Source: Runella salmonicolor
GTDB lineage: Bacteria; Bacteroidota; Bacteroidia; Cytophagales; Spirosomataceae
Length of the DNA stretch: 64,000 bases
Direction of reading: 5' to 3'
NCBI RefSeq assembly: GCF_024158025.1
Contig: NZ_JAMZEL010000001.1
Coordinates: 744,001-808,000 of the forward strand
Every line of letters begins with the position of its first letter. Within the stretch, counting starts at the first letter, position 1. The position numbers were made by a program, and so were the translations under genes. This document shows positions 34,696 to 44,364 of this stretch, in pieces. The notes under the pieces are model-generated. The model did no database searches and had not been told where the DNA came from. It saw only the letters and a list, made by a program, of their open reading frames with translations.

Positions 34696-35280
34696 CTAAC
34701 GAAAATACAAAAGGAAAACAAATAAATAAATCCACAGAATGTCAAGAAAATGCCAATAGGTGGTACAAATTTCAATTCTACGCAGGTTTTTGGCGTGCAC
34801 TTTCAGTCTCATTGCTGAAATAAACGTAACACAAAGCACCATAAGACCAGTGATTAAGTGAATACCGTGTAACAAAGTAAACACGTAAAAGAACGAGCCT
34901 GATGGATTACCGACAAAGTATACATTTTGCGCGACCAAATCTTTCCAGCCCAGAAACTGCATCACCAAAAATGCCATTCCGAGCACAAAAGTAATAGAAA
35001 TTGCTATTTTGAGTGTATTGAAATTATCTTTTTTTGCAGCTACATACGCCCAGTGCATTGCCACACTACTTACAACAAGCACTACTGTACTGTACCAAAA
35101 GATTTGCGGAATTTGAAACTCTACCCAGTTTCCTTCGGCTCGTCGAACCAAGTACGCACTGGTTTGGGAAGCAAACAACATGATAATGGTAACGATAAAC
35201 CCCCAAAGTATAAACTTCTTGGGGTCCATTGCTAACGTTTCAGGAGCTTCCTCAATTCTTATTTTTTCTACCTCAGCCAT
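34696..35280 (-). CDS. Cytochrome c oxidase subunit III (shorter copy)
   Basis: 194 residues with about five helices. The motifs FILWGFIVTIIMLFASQTSAYLVRR, FYVFTLLHGIHLITGLMVL and YWHFLDILWIYLFVFLLY match the haem-copper oxidase subunit III family, lacking the first two helices of the long form. It is 8 nt downstream of ctaB. Probably a real second subunit rather than a fragment, because both ends are intact. Confidence 0.88.
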   Translation of the reverse strand: MAEVEKIRIEEAPETLAMDPKKFILWGFIVTIIMLFASQTSAYLVRRAEGNWVEFQIPQIFWYSTVVLVVSSVAMHWAYVAAKKDNFNTLKIAISITFVLGMAFLVMQFLGWKDLVAQNVYFVGNPSGSFFYVFTLLHGIHLITGLMVLCVTFISAMRLKVHAKNLRRIEICTTYWHFLDILWIYLFVFLLYFR

Positions 35281-35288
35281 GTTCTGAA

Positions 35289-36164
35289 TTAAATTTTATC
35301 CAATAGATACGCTATTTGTACTATTGGCAAATAAATAAATGAGCCAAACATTAATTGTAACGCTGTCTTGTCGGAGCATTTACGCATTAAATGGAATGTT
35401 TGAGCCAGAAATAAGACCCCAAACAACATTGCCACCAAAGCGGAATTGATTCCTGTCATTCCCAATTCATAAGGCAACCATCCTACTGGCAATAAAAACA
35501 ATGTATAAATCATTATTTGAATCGCCGTACTTAAATCTTTCCCCCCTTTAGACGGCAATAAACGAAAACCTGCTTTTTTGTAATCTTCATCCAAAACCCA
35601 AGCAATTGCCCAAAAATGAGGAAACTGCCAAATAAATTGGATGGCAAAGAGTATACCTGGTTCCAAGCCAAATTGATTGGTTGCTGCCACCCAGCCAATC
35701 ATGGGCGGGAAAGCACCTGGTATTGCCCCTACAAATACAGCAATCGGGCCTACTTTCTTTAAGGGTGTATAAACAAAACCATAAAGAATCGTTGACAATA
35801 CCGCCAACGCGCAGGCACGCAGATTAAACTCAACAAAGAAGACAATAGTCGATACCACAAATAAGGCAATTGCCAACCAAACAGCCTCCTGTACGCTCAC
35901 ACGCCCGCTCGGAAGCGGACGGTTCCGCGTACGTTTCATCAATTTATCTAAATCTATCTCAATAATCTGATTGATGATATTGGCCGCCCCCGTGATACAA
36001 AAGGCGGCAAACAAAAAAATGGTTAGCGGTAACCATTCCACTTTATCGATACCTAAGCTGTATCCAAAAGCCCCCGAAAAAGCAACCAGCCACGCCAACC
36101 GCAACTTCATAAGTTCCAGATAAGCACGTAACTTTAAAAAGAGTATGTCTAAGGTTATTGACAT
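35289..36164 (-). CDS. ctaB: Protohaem IX farnesyltransferase (haem O synthase)
   Basis: Adds the farnesyl tail to haem B to make haem O, the first step to haem A. 291 residues with about nine helices. Prenyltransferase Asp-rich motifs: NIINQIIEIDLDKLMKRTRNRPLPSGR and WVLDEDYKKAG. It is separated by 1 nt from ctaA, so the two steps of haem A synthesis are coupled and are encoded beside the apo-oxidase. Confidence 0.96.
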   Translation of the reverse strand: MSITLDILFLKLRAYLELMKLRLAWLVAFSGAFGYSLGIDKVEWLPLTIFLFAAFCITGAANIINQIIEIDLDKLMKRTRNRPLPSGRVSVQEAVWLAIALFVVSTIVFFVEFNLRACALAVLSTILYGFVYTPLKKVGPIAVFVGAIPGAFPPMIGWVAATNQFGLEPGILFAIQFIWQFPHFWAIAWVLDEDYKKAGFRLLPSKGGKDLSTAIQIMIYTLFLLPVGWLPYELGMTGINSALVAMLFGVLFLAQTFHLMRKCSDKTALQLMFGSFIYLPIVQIAYLLDKI

Positions 36165-36165
36165 T

Positions 36166-37188
36166 TCAAACGTTTATGTTTTCGGCTTTTAAAGCCGTTT
36201 TTTGAGTAAACACACTTTCAGCATTAATTAATAGCCACACCACAAACTGCATTCCAACGGCAACCGTTGCCAAGGTTAGGTGGATTGGCTGTGCAACAGC
36301 GGGTACACTCAAATAAGCCAAAATAATCCCTGTTACAATCTCAACAATAATTGTTGCCAAAAGGGCATTAGACAACTTAGAAACAATCCCCTTGGTCTGT
36401 ATATGCTTTGATAATAAGTAAACCAAACCAACGTGGAGGACCAAAATAATAATCGAATATGACCTATGAATGTAAAATGAAATCCCTAAGTTTTCTACCC
36501 ACTTATTACGTCCTTCATTACCAAGATTCACAATTACGTCGTCCATTGCTTCCCTTACTTGCGTACCAATCAGCACTTGAAGCAACGACAGGCCTATCGT
36601 CCACTTCAACCATTTATCAATCAGTGGCTTATTTCCTAACTTTTCTACTTTCACCTTCCCTACATACGACCTTGCCATTACATACAACAGTACAAATACT
36701 ATGACAATTGCCAAAAGCATGTGCAATGTGACGATGAACGGCGATAGTTCGGCTGATACTACTTTAGAACCTAACCAACCCTGAAAACCTGTCAGCAAGA
36801 ACGCTGTCAAGCTCATGTAAAAAATAGGGCGGTCTTTTTTTAAGAAGGGAATAGATGCGAGCAGTGTTCCAAAAACTAGGACTCCCGTAAAAGCCCCAAA
36901 CAAACGATTAAGGTACTCAATCCAAGTTTTCGTAGGGTTGAATTCTACTTCACCTTTAAGTTTAGCACCGTAAATTTCTTGGTAATTTGGAGGAAGTTGG
37001 GATACCTCTGTGGGAGGAACCCAACTTCCAAAACATTTTGGCCAATCGGGACACCCCATCCCAGAGCCTGTACTTCTAACAATTCCGCCGATAAGTATTA
37101 ATAAATATACAACGACAACTGTTAGAAGTGCCAGCCTTCGAAATAGGCGATTGCTATTATTTTGATCAATGAGCCTGGAATTGGTCAT
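36166..37188 (-). CDS. ctaA: Haem A synthase (CtaA/COX15)
   Basis: Oxidises the haem O methyl group to the formyl group of haem A. About 340 residues with eight helices; visible are GGIVRSTGSGMGCPDWPKCFGSW with the paired cysteines, EYLNRLFGAFTG, TLHMLLAI, and IHRSYSIIILVLHVGLVYL with the haem-ligand histidines. An ATG at 37206 and one at 37188 are both possible; either overlaps the ctaD end (by 41 or 23 nt). Such overlap indicates coupled translation. Confidence 0.94.
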   Translation of the reverse strand: MTNSRLIDQNNSNRLFRRLALLTVVVVYLLILIGGIVRSTGSGMGCPDWPKCFGSWVPPTEVSQLPPNYQEIYGAKLKGEVEFNPTKTWIEYLNRLFGAFTGVLVFGTLLASIPFLKKDRPIFYMSLTAFLLTGFQGWLGSKVVSAELSPFIVTLHMLLAIVIVFVLLYVMARSYVGKVKVEKLGNKPLIDKWLKWTIGLSLLQVLIGTQVREAMDDVIVNLGNEGRNKWVENLGISFYIHRSYSIIILVLHVGLVYLLSKHIQTKGIVSKLSNALLATIIVEIVTGIILAYLSVPAVAQPIHLTLATVAVGMQFVVWLLINAESVFTQKTALKAENINV

Positions 37189-39046
37189 TGTAATTTTGAG
37201 CCTCAATTTCTTTTTCCTGCGCTATGTAGGCATTCTCATGTGGAAAATTAGACTCTGGTGTTTGAGAATGAGGTACATTTTGCGGAATAAAATCAACGTC
37301 TGAACCTGGTTTGCTGTAATCATAAGGCCAACGATACACGGCAGGAATTTCACCGACCCAGTTGCCGTGGCCTACATTCACTGGTGTTGTCCATTCAAGG
37401 GTTGTTGACTTCCATGGATTCATCGGAGCCACTTTACCCTTAAACATGCTGTAAAAGAAATTCCAAAGGAATACAAACTGCGCAAAGAATGTAAAGATGG
37501 CAGCGATACTCACAAACATGTTGAGGTCGGTAAAAGACTTACCAAAGTCAAAACTGGTAAATTGGTAATAGCGACGTGGGAAGCCCGCAATACCTATGTA
37601 GTGCATTGGGAAGAATACTAAGTATACCCCTGCAAACGTCAACCAGAAGTGAAGTTGCCCCAATGTGCTGTTCATCATACGGCCAAACATCTTTGGATAC
37701 CAATGATAAATACCCGCAAAAAATCCAAATGCTGAAGCAGCTCCCATTACAATGTGGAAGTGAGCCACCACAAAATAAGTATCGTGCAATTGAATATCCA
37801 ACGCAGAGTTACCCAAGATAATCCCAGTTAATCCACCCGATACAAACAACGACACCAAGCCAATAGAGAATAACATTGCTGGCGTAAACACAATATTACC
37901 GCGCCATAGCGTCGTGATGTAGTTAAACGCTTTTACCGCCGAAGGAACGGCAATGATAAGCGTCAGGAACATAAAGATAGAACCTAAGAATGGGTTCATT
38001 CCAGTCACAAACATGTGGTGAGCCCACACGATGAAGGCAAGGAATGCAATGGCCATCAAAGAGGCAATCATGGCACGATAACCGAAAATTGGCTTGCGTG
38101 AATTGGTGGCTATAATTTCTGAAGTAATCCCCAAGGCAGGAAGCAATACGATATAAACTTCTGGGTGACCTAAGAACCAAAACAAGTGTTGGAACAAGAT
38201 CGGGCTACCTCCAACGTTTGGTAAAGCTTCTCCGTTGATATAGATTTCTGAAAGATAGAAACTTGTACCAAAATGGCGGTCAAAAATTAAGAGCAAAGCT
38301 GCCGACAACAATACTGGGAATGAGATAATCCCCAAAATCGCGGTAATCATAAACGCCCAAATCGTCAACGGAAGACGCGTGAACGTCATACCACGGGTAC
38401 GGAGGTTAATGATGGTTGTTACGTAGTTTAAGCTACCCAAAAGAGATGACATAATGAAGATTGCCATACTGAGCAGCCACAGCGTCATTCCCATTTCAGA
38501 ACCCATGTGTGCTTGCGGTAACGCACTCAAAGGGGGGTATACAACCCATCCACCCGCAGCAGGCCCTGTCTCTAAAAAGATAGAAACAAACATTAATACG
38601 CTGGATGCAAAAAAGAACCAAAACGATAACATGTTTAAGAAACCAGACGCCATGTCGCGCGCACCTACCTGCAATGGAATCAAGAAGTTACTGAATGTAC
38701 CGCTCAAGCCCGCTGTTAGTACAAAAAATACCATGATAGTACCGTGCATTGTCACCAAAGCAAGGTAAAAGTTGGGATCTAATGCACCAGTCTCGGTTAT
38801 CCATTTCCCAAGGAAAGGTTTCATCCAGCTAATATCTGCTCCGGGGAAACCCAATTGAATACGAAAAACAACCGACATTGCCGCTCCGATAATCGCCCAA
38901 AAAATACCGGTAATCATGTACTGTTTGGCAATTACCTTATGGTCTTCTGAGAAGATATACTTGCGCCAGAAGTTTAATTCTTCATGATGCTCATGCTCAT
39001 CGTGGGCGTGAACATCGTGTCCCAAATTGGCCTCTACTACTGACAT
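37166..39046 (-). CDS. ctaD: Cytochrome c oxidase subunit I (aa3 type)
   Basis: Catalytic haem a/a3-CuB subunit that reduces O2 and pumps protons. 626 residues with 12 core helices. Metal ligands and landmarks: TMHGTIMVFFVLTAG (low-spin haem His), WFLGHPEVYIVLLPALG (CuB His and the cross-linked Tyr), WAHHMFVTG (CuB His pair), and DTYFVVAHFHIVMG (haem a3 and a His). The N-terminus is unusually His-rich (HDVHAHDEHEHHEE). It lies 32 nt after ctaC in the same operon. Confidence 0.98.
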   Translation of the reverse strand: MSVVEANLGHDVHAHDEHEHHEELNFWRKYIFSEDHKVIAKQYMITGIFWAIIGAAMSVVFRIQLGFPGADISWMKPFLGKWITETGALDPNFYLALVTMHGTIMVFFVLTAGLSGTFSNFLIPLQVGARDMASGFLNMLSFWFFFASSVLMFVSIFLETGPAAGGWVVYPPLSALPQAHMGSEMGMTLWLLSMAIFIMSSLLGSLNYVTTIINLRTRGMTFTRLPLTIWAFMITAILGIISFPVLLSAALLLIFDRHFGTSFYLSEIYINGEALPNVGGSPILFQHLFWFLGHPEVYIVLLPALGITSEIIATNSRKPIFGYRAMIASLMAIAFLAFIVWAHHMFVTGMNPFLGSIFMFLTLIIAVPSAVKAFNYITTLWRGNIVFTPAMLFSIGLVSLFVSGGLTGIILGNSALDIQLHDTYFVVAHFHIVMGAASAFGFFAGIYHWYPKMFGRMMNSTLGQLHFWLTFAGVYLVFFPMHYIGIAGFPRRYYQFTSFDFGKSFTDLNMFVSIAAIFTFFAQFVFLWNFFYSMFKGKVAPMNPWKSTTLEWTTPVNVGHGNWVGEIPAVYRWPYDYSKPGSDVDFIPQNVPHSQTPESNFPHENAYIAQEKEIEAQNYNDQFQAH

Positions 39047-39078
39047 TTTTATGAGAGTTTAAAGTTGTAAATTTTCAA

Positions 39079-40200
39079 TTAACGCAAAGAAGACGTTGCC
39101 GCAGCGGCCGAACCTGTAGAAGCAGTAGTGCTGTCAGTCTCTTCCACATAAGGAGCGTAATCCATTGCTTTTGCACGCAATTTCTCAGGTATTTTAGAGA
39201 TGAACTTTGGGTCGTTTTCTAAAATAGTCGATAAAACAGGCTTCTGTTGTTGTTTCCAAGCATCTACCGATGCTTTATCTTCAACAATCAGACGTAAACG
39301 CATAGCAAAGTGACCACGTCCGCACACTTCCGTACAAGCAATCTCATAGTCAAAATTAGGATTGCCTAGTTCTGCACGCATTTGCTCGGTAGACTTATCA
39401 GGAGTAAACCAGAATTTAGTCGGCATCCCTGGAACCGCATCCATTTTGACCCGCATGTGAGGGATAAACACGCTGTGCAAAACATCACGGGCGCGAATTT
39501 TCAAAGACACTGGTTTCCCTACTTCGACGTGCATCTCACTGACGTTGATAAAATCATCAAACGAAGCTTCGTCTGAATAATCTATCCCACTTGGATTATT
39601 GTTGTTGTCATCAATAAGTTTGAAATTATAATTTCCAAGTTTATTATCCTGAATACCTGGATAGCGTACAATCCAACCGAACTGTTTACCCATGATTTCA
39701 ATTACTTGGGCATCCGCTGGAGCATCCGACATAATTTGAGTCCATGAACGGAATCCCAAGAATACCAATACTGCCATGATTACGGCTGGGATAGCAGTCC
39801 AAATCAGCTCAAGTTTGTGATTTTCCGGATAAAAAGTAGCCTTGTATCCTTTCTTGTATTGGTATTTCCACGCAAAGAAGAAAAGCAGGAAATTAACAAT
39901 AAAGAACGCAATGGTCAATAATGACATATCCAACCAAAACTGGCTGTCAGTCTCACGACCATGTGGAGAGGACGCTTCTGGTAAAAAGTAGTTTCGGGCC
40001 GACAAGTAAGACCATACCGCACCTACTGTTCCTGCAATTAGGAAAATTATCCACAAAGCTCCGTTTATTTTGTTATTTGGGGCGGGAGCATCTTCCTCAG
40101 TGTTTGATTGAACACTGCCCATTACTTTTTGCAATTTGGCTGCGATGGCAATTGCTACCCCAAGCAGCACAAGCAATAATAAACCAACTAAATATACCAT
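39079..40200 (-). CDS. ctaC: Cytochrome c oxidase subunit II with CuA site
   Basis: Accepts electrons at the binuclear CuA centre and passes them to subunit I. 373 residues: one N-terminal helix, a second hydrophobic stretch, then two helices of the family core, then the periplasmic cupredoxin domain with the motif CTEVCGRGHFAMRL (two Cys, His, Met ligands) and HSVFIPHMRVK (His ligand). No cytochrome c domain is fused at the C-terminus, so electrons must come from ActE/ActA or a separate carrier. 30 nt downstream of actF. Confidence 0.97.
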   Translation of the reverse strand: MVYLVGLLLLVLLGVAIAIAAKLQKVMGSVQSNTEEDAPAPNNKINGALWIIFLIAGTVGAVWSYLSARNYFLPEASSPHGRETDSQFWLDMSLLTIAFFIVNFLLFFFAWKYQYKKGYKATFYPENHKLELIWTAIPAVIMAVLVFLGFRSWTQIMSDAPADAQVIEIMGKQFGWIVRYPGIQDNKLGNYNFKLIDDNNNNPSGIDYSDEASFDDFINVSEMHVEVGKPVSLKIRARDVLHSVFIPHMRVKMDAVPGMPTKFWFTPDKSTEQMRAELGNPNFDYEIACTEVCGRGHFAMRLRLIVEDKASVDAWKQQQKPVLSTILENDPKFISKIPEKLRAKAMDYAPYVEETDSTTASTGSAAAATSSLR

Positions 40201-40230
40201 TGTATTAAGATAGGTTGTAATTTAAATTCG

Positions 40231-41535
40231 TTACGCAATATCGTGGTGCAAAGACTCTTCCAACATTGGGTGATTGCGAGGAATCAAATTTGCTTTTGTC
40301 AGTTGACTCGATACCGACCAGATAAAGGCACAGGCAAACAACAGAACAAAACCAAACTCAACCGCGCCAAAACCACCATTTGCTCCAACTGTACCTGGCA
40401 TGATGTTGGTGTAGAAGTCAAAGTAGTGACCTACCAAAATCGACCAGCAAGCTAGTTTCAAAATGACCGATGTACGCTTCGAGTCTCTCGTCATTAAAAC
40501 TAGGAAAGGGGCCACAAAGTTTAACAAAATATTGATAAAAAATGGAGCTTTATAGATACCACCATAACCGCTAAAGCGCTCACGATAATAAATGGCTTCT
40601 TCGGGTAAGTTTGCGTAGTAAATCAATAAGAATTGAGCAAACCAAACATACGTCCAAAAGATACTGAATGCAAAACAGAATTTACCCAAGTCATGCAGGT
40701 GGCTTTCGTTGACCGCTTTCAAATACCCTCTCTCCTTCAATGTAACGATAGTCAAGGTCATAGTAGCTAAACCTGCTACGTGCCAGCTTGCCAATGTATA
40801 CCATCCAAACATAGTGGAAAACCAGTGAGTATCAATTGACATCACAAAGTCCCACGCTGAAGTTGAAGATGTTACAGCAAATACAACCAAGAATGCCGTA
40901 CCATACTTGATTGATTTTTCATAACCGTCAAGCCCACCGATTTCGTCTTCACGAAGAGATAGATTACGTACAATGCGCCACAGTACGTACCATAGGCCAA
41001 AATAAAGCAGTAAGCGAATAATATAAAAAGGCTTATTCAAAAAACCTTGTTTACCGGCAATGATGGCATCATAATTTGCACTAGCGGGATCCATGATTCC
41101 TTCGTGCATCCAGTGATAAATTTTATCGCCAAAAAACACGGCCAAAACAATCATAATGATAGCCGGAATTGGCAAAAAAGCTGGCATTGACTCTGGAATT
41201 CTTTTGAAAACAGCCGACCAGCCCGCTTGAGCTAAGTAATTATAGGAAATGAAAAACATTCCAATAATTGAGATACCTGCAAAATAAACACTGTTAAGCC
41301 ATAAATTGGCAATGATACGTTGCGTCCAATGGTAGCCGTGAGCTCCGTGGTCATGCTCTGCTCCATGTCCAGCTGCCGCGTGAGCATCATGCCCTCCTCC
41401 CTGCGACAACAGGTATGAACCTAGCAGAACAAGTGCAATACCTACACCCATTCCAATAAGGAGATTACGTTTCGACTCGGCGGTAAACTCAAATTGCTCT
41501 TCTACCGAAACAACTTCGTGATGATGTGCGCCCAT
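40231..41535 (-). CDS. actF: ACIII subunit ActF (membrane subunit, DUF4079/quinol:cytochrome c oxidoreductase type)
   Basis: Integral membrane subunit of alternative complex III, the quinol:electron-acceptor oxidoreductase replacing the bc1 complex. 434 residues with about ten helices and a His-rich loop near residue 50-65 (HDAHAAAGHGAEHDHGAHGYHW). Motifs such as TSTSAWDFVMSIDTHWFSTMFGWYTLASW are characteristic. It is related to ActC (NrfD-like). It is the last act gene, followed by ctaC, which fits the known ACIII-aa3 supercomplex. Confidence 0.9.
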   Translation of the reverse strand: MGAHHHEVVSVEEQFEFTAESKRNLLIGMGVGIALVLLGSYLLSQGGGHDAHAAAGHGAEHDHGAHGYHWTQRIIANLWLNSVYFAGISIIGMFFISYNYLAQAGWSAVFKRIPESMPAFLPIPAIIMIVLAVFFGDKIYHWMHEGIMDPASANYDAIIAGKQGFLNKPFYIIRLLLYFGLWYVLWRIVRNLSLREDEIGGLDGYEKSIKYGTAFLVVFAVTSSTSAWDFVMSIDTHWFSTMFGWYTLASWHVAGLATMTLTIVTLKERGYLKAVNESHLHDLGKFCFAFSIFWTYVWFAQFLLIYYANLPEEAIYYRERFSGYGGIYKAPFFINILLNFVAPFLVLMTRDSKRTSVILKLACWSILVGHYFDFYTNIMPGTVGANGGFGAVEFGFVLLFACAFIWSVSSQLTKANLIPRNHPMLEESLHHDIA

Positions 41536-41574
41536 TATAAAATTGTTATTCGTTATCGGTTTTATTTGTTATTA

Positions 41575-41621
41575 TTAATTGTTAACTGCTAACGTTTATC
41601 TTAATTCAGAATAACAATTAA
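41575..41621. repeat. Heptad-type inverted repeat between actE and actF
   Basis: TTAATTGTTA (41575-41584) pairs with TAACAATTAA (41612-41621), 10 bp with a 27-nt loop. Flanking sequence divides into 7-mers of the TTAACNN type (GTTATTC, GTTATCG; AATAACA, ATTAACA). It fills the 103-nt gap. Confidence 0.65.
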
Positions 41622-41638
41622 CAACTAACGTATTGGAA

Positions 41639-42229
41639 CTACCCCTTTTGTAATTTATGAACATAGTGAACTATTTTCCAACGCTCTTCAGGGGTAACTT
41701 GAGAGCCGTGTGGCCACATACGGCCTTTACCGTGTGTAATCACGTGGAAGATATGGCCATCATTCATATTGAGATAAGCGTCTGCTTTATAATTCGGAAC
41801 GCCTTTATACATATCTGCTACTGGGCCCGCTCCGTCGCCTGCTTCACCATGGCAATGCTGGCAATAACGAACGTACAGCTCTTTACCCTGAGCGAGTGTT
41901 TTTTCATTGTTTGGGACGGGGTTTTTCAAAACAGCTTCGGCAGTAGCTAAATCGTCTTTCCCAATGTTATAAACCATTAAATCAACGCTTGCGCTGTCAA
42001 ATTTTGTTTGGTAATTACGACGGGAAACGGTCCCAGCAACTGGCTCGCGCATGTTTTTACCATCCGCATTGATTGGATTTTTTTCGATTTGAGTATAAGG
42101 CTCATACCCAACCGAATTGTACATGTTAGGTGCAAATTCCCAGCCCGTATCATCATGACTACGCTGACAAGACGTCATGGTTGCTGCCGTAAAAAAAGCC
42201 CCTACTATTAGTGTATGAATTTTTTTCAT
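41639..42229 (-). CDS. actE: ACIII subunit ActE, monohaem cytochrome c lipoprotein
   Basis: 196 residues with a lipoprotein signal (lipobox MTSC at residues 18-21) and one class I cytochrome c domain: GKELYVRYCQHCHGEAGDGAGPVADMYKG, haem site CQHCH. The axial Met is probably in GRMWPHGSQV. Electron-transfer subunit on the periplasmic side that takes electrons from ActA towards the oxidase. 15 nt downstream of actD. Confidence 0.93.
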   Translation of the reverse strand: MKKIHTLIVGAFFTAATMTSCQRSHDDTGWEFAPNMYNSVGYEPYTQIEKNPINADGKNMREPVAGTVSRRNYQTKFDSASVDLMVYNIGKDDLATAEAVLKNPVPNNEKTLAQGKELYVRYCQHCHGEAGDGAGPVADMYKGVPNYKADAYLNMNDGHIFHVITHGKGRMWPHGSQVTPEERWKIVHYVHKLQKG

Positions 42230-42244
42230 TTGTGTATCAATACA

Positions 42245-42772
42245 TTACAACTGTTTAACACTCACTTCTTCTGCTCCCGAAGCTTTGATCAGGCTTTCTA
42301 TCTCGGTTTCCGAAAGTTTATTTTTGCTCAGGTCGATTGCCATTATAAACTTGTTGTCAGTACAACGTGGGTCAAACAAAAGCGGTTTTACGGTTGGTCC
42401 CAGGCCATTGGAAATGAAAAAAGTAAAAGTCATCCCGAAAGCAGTAAACAATACAGTCAACTCAAACATTGCTGGTACATAGTTGGGGTAAGAAAGTGGA
42501 TCTTTTCCCCCGATGACCATCGGCCAATCGATACCCATTGTCCAAGTTGTAAGTGTTAGGGCGCAAAGGAAACCTACTACCCCGAAACAAAACGCGGCAA
42601 TACCAATTCGAGAGCGTGGATGGCCGATTGCCGTATCCATTCCATGTATTGCAAACGGAGAGTAAACTTCATAGATTTTTACGCCTGCGCTTTTAATTTT
42701 ATTCACTGCGGCAAGGGCAATATCCTCATCGTCGTATACCCCTACTAAAAATTTTTTATTTATTTCAGCCAT
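42245..42772 (-). CDS. actD: ACIII subunit ActD (DUF3341)
   Basis: 175 residues with two membrane helices (IAAFCFGVVGFLCALTLTTW, FELTVLFTAFGMTFTFFI) and the DUF3341 pattern KFLVGVYDDEDIALAAVNKIKSAGVKIYEVYSPF near the N-terminus. Structural subunit of alternative complex III; it carries no cofactor. It lies between actC and actE, as in other ACIII operons. Confidence 0.93.
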   Translation of the reverse strand: MAEINKKFLVGVYDDEDIALAAVNKIKSAGVKIYEVYSPFAIHGMDTAIGHPRSRIGIAAFCFGVVGFLCALTLTTWTMGIDWPMVIGGKDPLSYPNYVPAMFELTVLFTAFGMTFTFFISNGLGPTVKPLLFDPRCTDNKFIMAIDLSKNKLSETEIESLIKASGAEEVSVKQL

Positions 42773-42822
42773 TATTTTATCAGTTAGATTCAGGATACTG
42801 GTTTTGGCTATTTCTTATGAAA

Positions 42823-42852
42823 GCAGAATAGCCTGTATCATTACTATTCTGC
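42823..42852. promoter_or_regulatory. Hairpin at the actC stop codon
   Basis: GCAGAATAG (42823-42831) and CTATTCTGC (42844-42852) form a perfect 9-bp stem with a 12-nt loop. The right arm contains the actC stop codon (42844-42846). No long T run follows, so it is more likely an mRNA-processing or stability element than a terminator. Confidence 0.55.
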
Positions 42853-44271
42853 GTCTTTTTTATAAGCAGGTGAAGCCAAACGTTCCGCTTTCGATACACC
42901 CGAAACTTTCAATGGCAATTTTTCAGAAGTCGACTTAATAACTCCTTTTACTTCCGCCATGTTAATAACTGGTAAGTATTTAGAGAATAAGAAGAAACAA
43001 GTGAAGAAAAAGCCAAAAGAGAAGATGTAATCACCAATGTCAAACATCGTTGGTGAAAACATTGCCCAGCTTGAGGGAACATAATCACGGTGTAGTGAGG
43101 TTACGATAATCACGAAACGCTCAAACCACATACCAATGTTTACGATAACTGATATGAAAAACGTCCATTTAACACTGCGACGAATTTTGCGGCTCCAAAA
43201 GAGCTGAGGAGAAATTACGTTACAGGTCATCATTGCCCAGTAAGCCCACCAGTAAGGCCCCGCCATACGGTTGTAGAAGGCGTAGCTTTCATATTCAACT
43301 CCTGAATACCAAGCAATAAAAAACTCAGTCAAGTATGCTACACCTACGATAGAACCCGTCAACGTGATGATTTTATTCATTGACTCGATGTGCTCAAACG
43401 TGATGTAATCTTCCAATTTATACACCACACGTGTCACAAGCATCAGGTTTTGTACCATTGCGAAACCTGAGAAGATGGCACCCGCCACAAAGTAAGGAGG
43501 GAAGATGGTTGTGTGCCAGCCTGGAATAACCGAGGTTGCAAAGTCCATGGATACAATGGTGTGAACCGAAAGTACCAAAGGTGTTGACAAACCAGCCAAA
43601 ATCAAGCTGATGTATTCATAACGTGACCACGTGCGCGCCGAACCGTTCCAACCCAAAGAAAGAACTCCGTAGATATATTTTGAAACCTTGTTTTGAGCCC
43701 GGTCACGGATGGTAGCCAAGTCAGGAACCAAACCTACATACCAGAACAAACAGGAAACAGAGAAATATGTCGAGATGGCAAATACGTCCCAAACGAGTGG
43801 TGAGTTAAAGTTAACCCACAACGAACCAAAGGTATTAGGAAGTGGCAACGCCCAATAAGCCAACCAAGGACGCCCCATGTGCATAAGGATAAATGAGGCG
43901 GCACAAAGAACGGCGAAGATAGTCATCGCTTCTGCAGCACGGTTGATTGAGGTTCTCCATTTTTGACGGAATAATAACAAAATGGCGGAAATCAATGTAC
44001 CCGCGTGACCAATTCCAACCCACCATACGAAGTTGGTAATGTCCCACGCCCAGCCGACCGTTTTGTTTAGGCCCCAAACGCCCAAACCTTCCCACCAGGT
44101 CCAGAATAAGCAAACTGTACCGTATGCTAAAACCGCCAATGAAATTACAAAAGCGACTTTCCACTCTTTGGTTGGCTTGCCTTCCACCTGCTTGCAGATA
44201 TCCTCTGTCACATCGGCGTAGGTCTTACCGCCGGTTACGAGAGGGGTTCTTACGGGTGAAGTAACGTGCAT
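42844..44271 (-). CDS. actC: ACIII subunit ActC (NrfD-like membrane subunit)
   Basis: Quinol-binding polytopic subunit of alternative complex III. 475 residues, about ten helices, NrfD/PsrC family. Motifs: VGIGHAGTLISAILLLFRQKWRTSINRAAEAMTIFAV, HTIVSMDFATSVIPGWHTTIFPPYFVAGAIFSG and EFFIAWYSGVEYE. N-terminal about 50 residues are soluble. Encoded between actB and actD, with short spacers that hold small hairpins on both sides. Confidence 0.95.
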   Translation of the reverse strand: MHVTSPVRTPLVTGGKTYADVTEDICKQVEGKPTKEWKVAFVISLAVLAYGTVCLFWTWWEGLGVWGLNKTVGWAWDITNFVWWVGIGHAGTLISAILLLFRQKWRTSINRAAEAMTIFAVLCAASFILMHMGRPWLAYWALPLPNTFGSLWVNFNSPLVWDVFAISTYFSVSCLFWYVGLVPDLATIRDRAQNKVSKYIYGVLSLGWNGSARTWSRYEYISLILAGLSTPLVLSVHTIVSMDFATSVIPGWHTTIFPPYFVAGAIFSGFAMVQNLMLVTRVVYKLEDYITFEHIESMNKIITLTGSIVGVAYLTEFFIAWYSGVEYESYAFYNRMAGPYWWAYWAMMTCNVISPQLFWSRKIRRSVKWTFFISVIVNIGMWFERFVIIVTSLHRDYVPSSWAMFSPTMFDIGDYIFSFGFFFTCFFLFSKYLPVINMAEVKGVIKSTSEKLPLKVSGVSKAERLASPAYKKDAE

Positions 44272-44319
44272 ATTTTTGAAAGTTAATTGTTAATTGTTAT
44301 CTAATAATCTTTATGTAGA

Positions 44320-44356
44320 GGTTAATTGTTTTGGATTTCTACCCTAACAATTAACC
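44320..44356. repeat. Heptad-type inverted repeat between actB and actC
   Basis: GGTTAATTGTT (44320-44330) pairs perfectly with AACAATTAACC (44346-44356), 11 bp with a 15-nt loop. Upstream the plus strand contains GTTAATT GTTAATT GTTATCT in strict 7-nt phase (from about 44282). Same arms as the 41575-41621 element. Confidence 0.7.
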
Positions 44357-44364
44357 CTCTTATC

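Noticed and set aside
33890..35280. Two subunit III genes as a split or broken gene
   Set aside because: Both proteins have complete starts, ends and C-terminal family motifs, so they are two genuine subunits.
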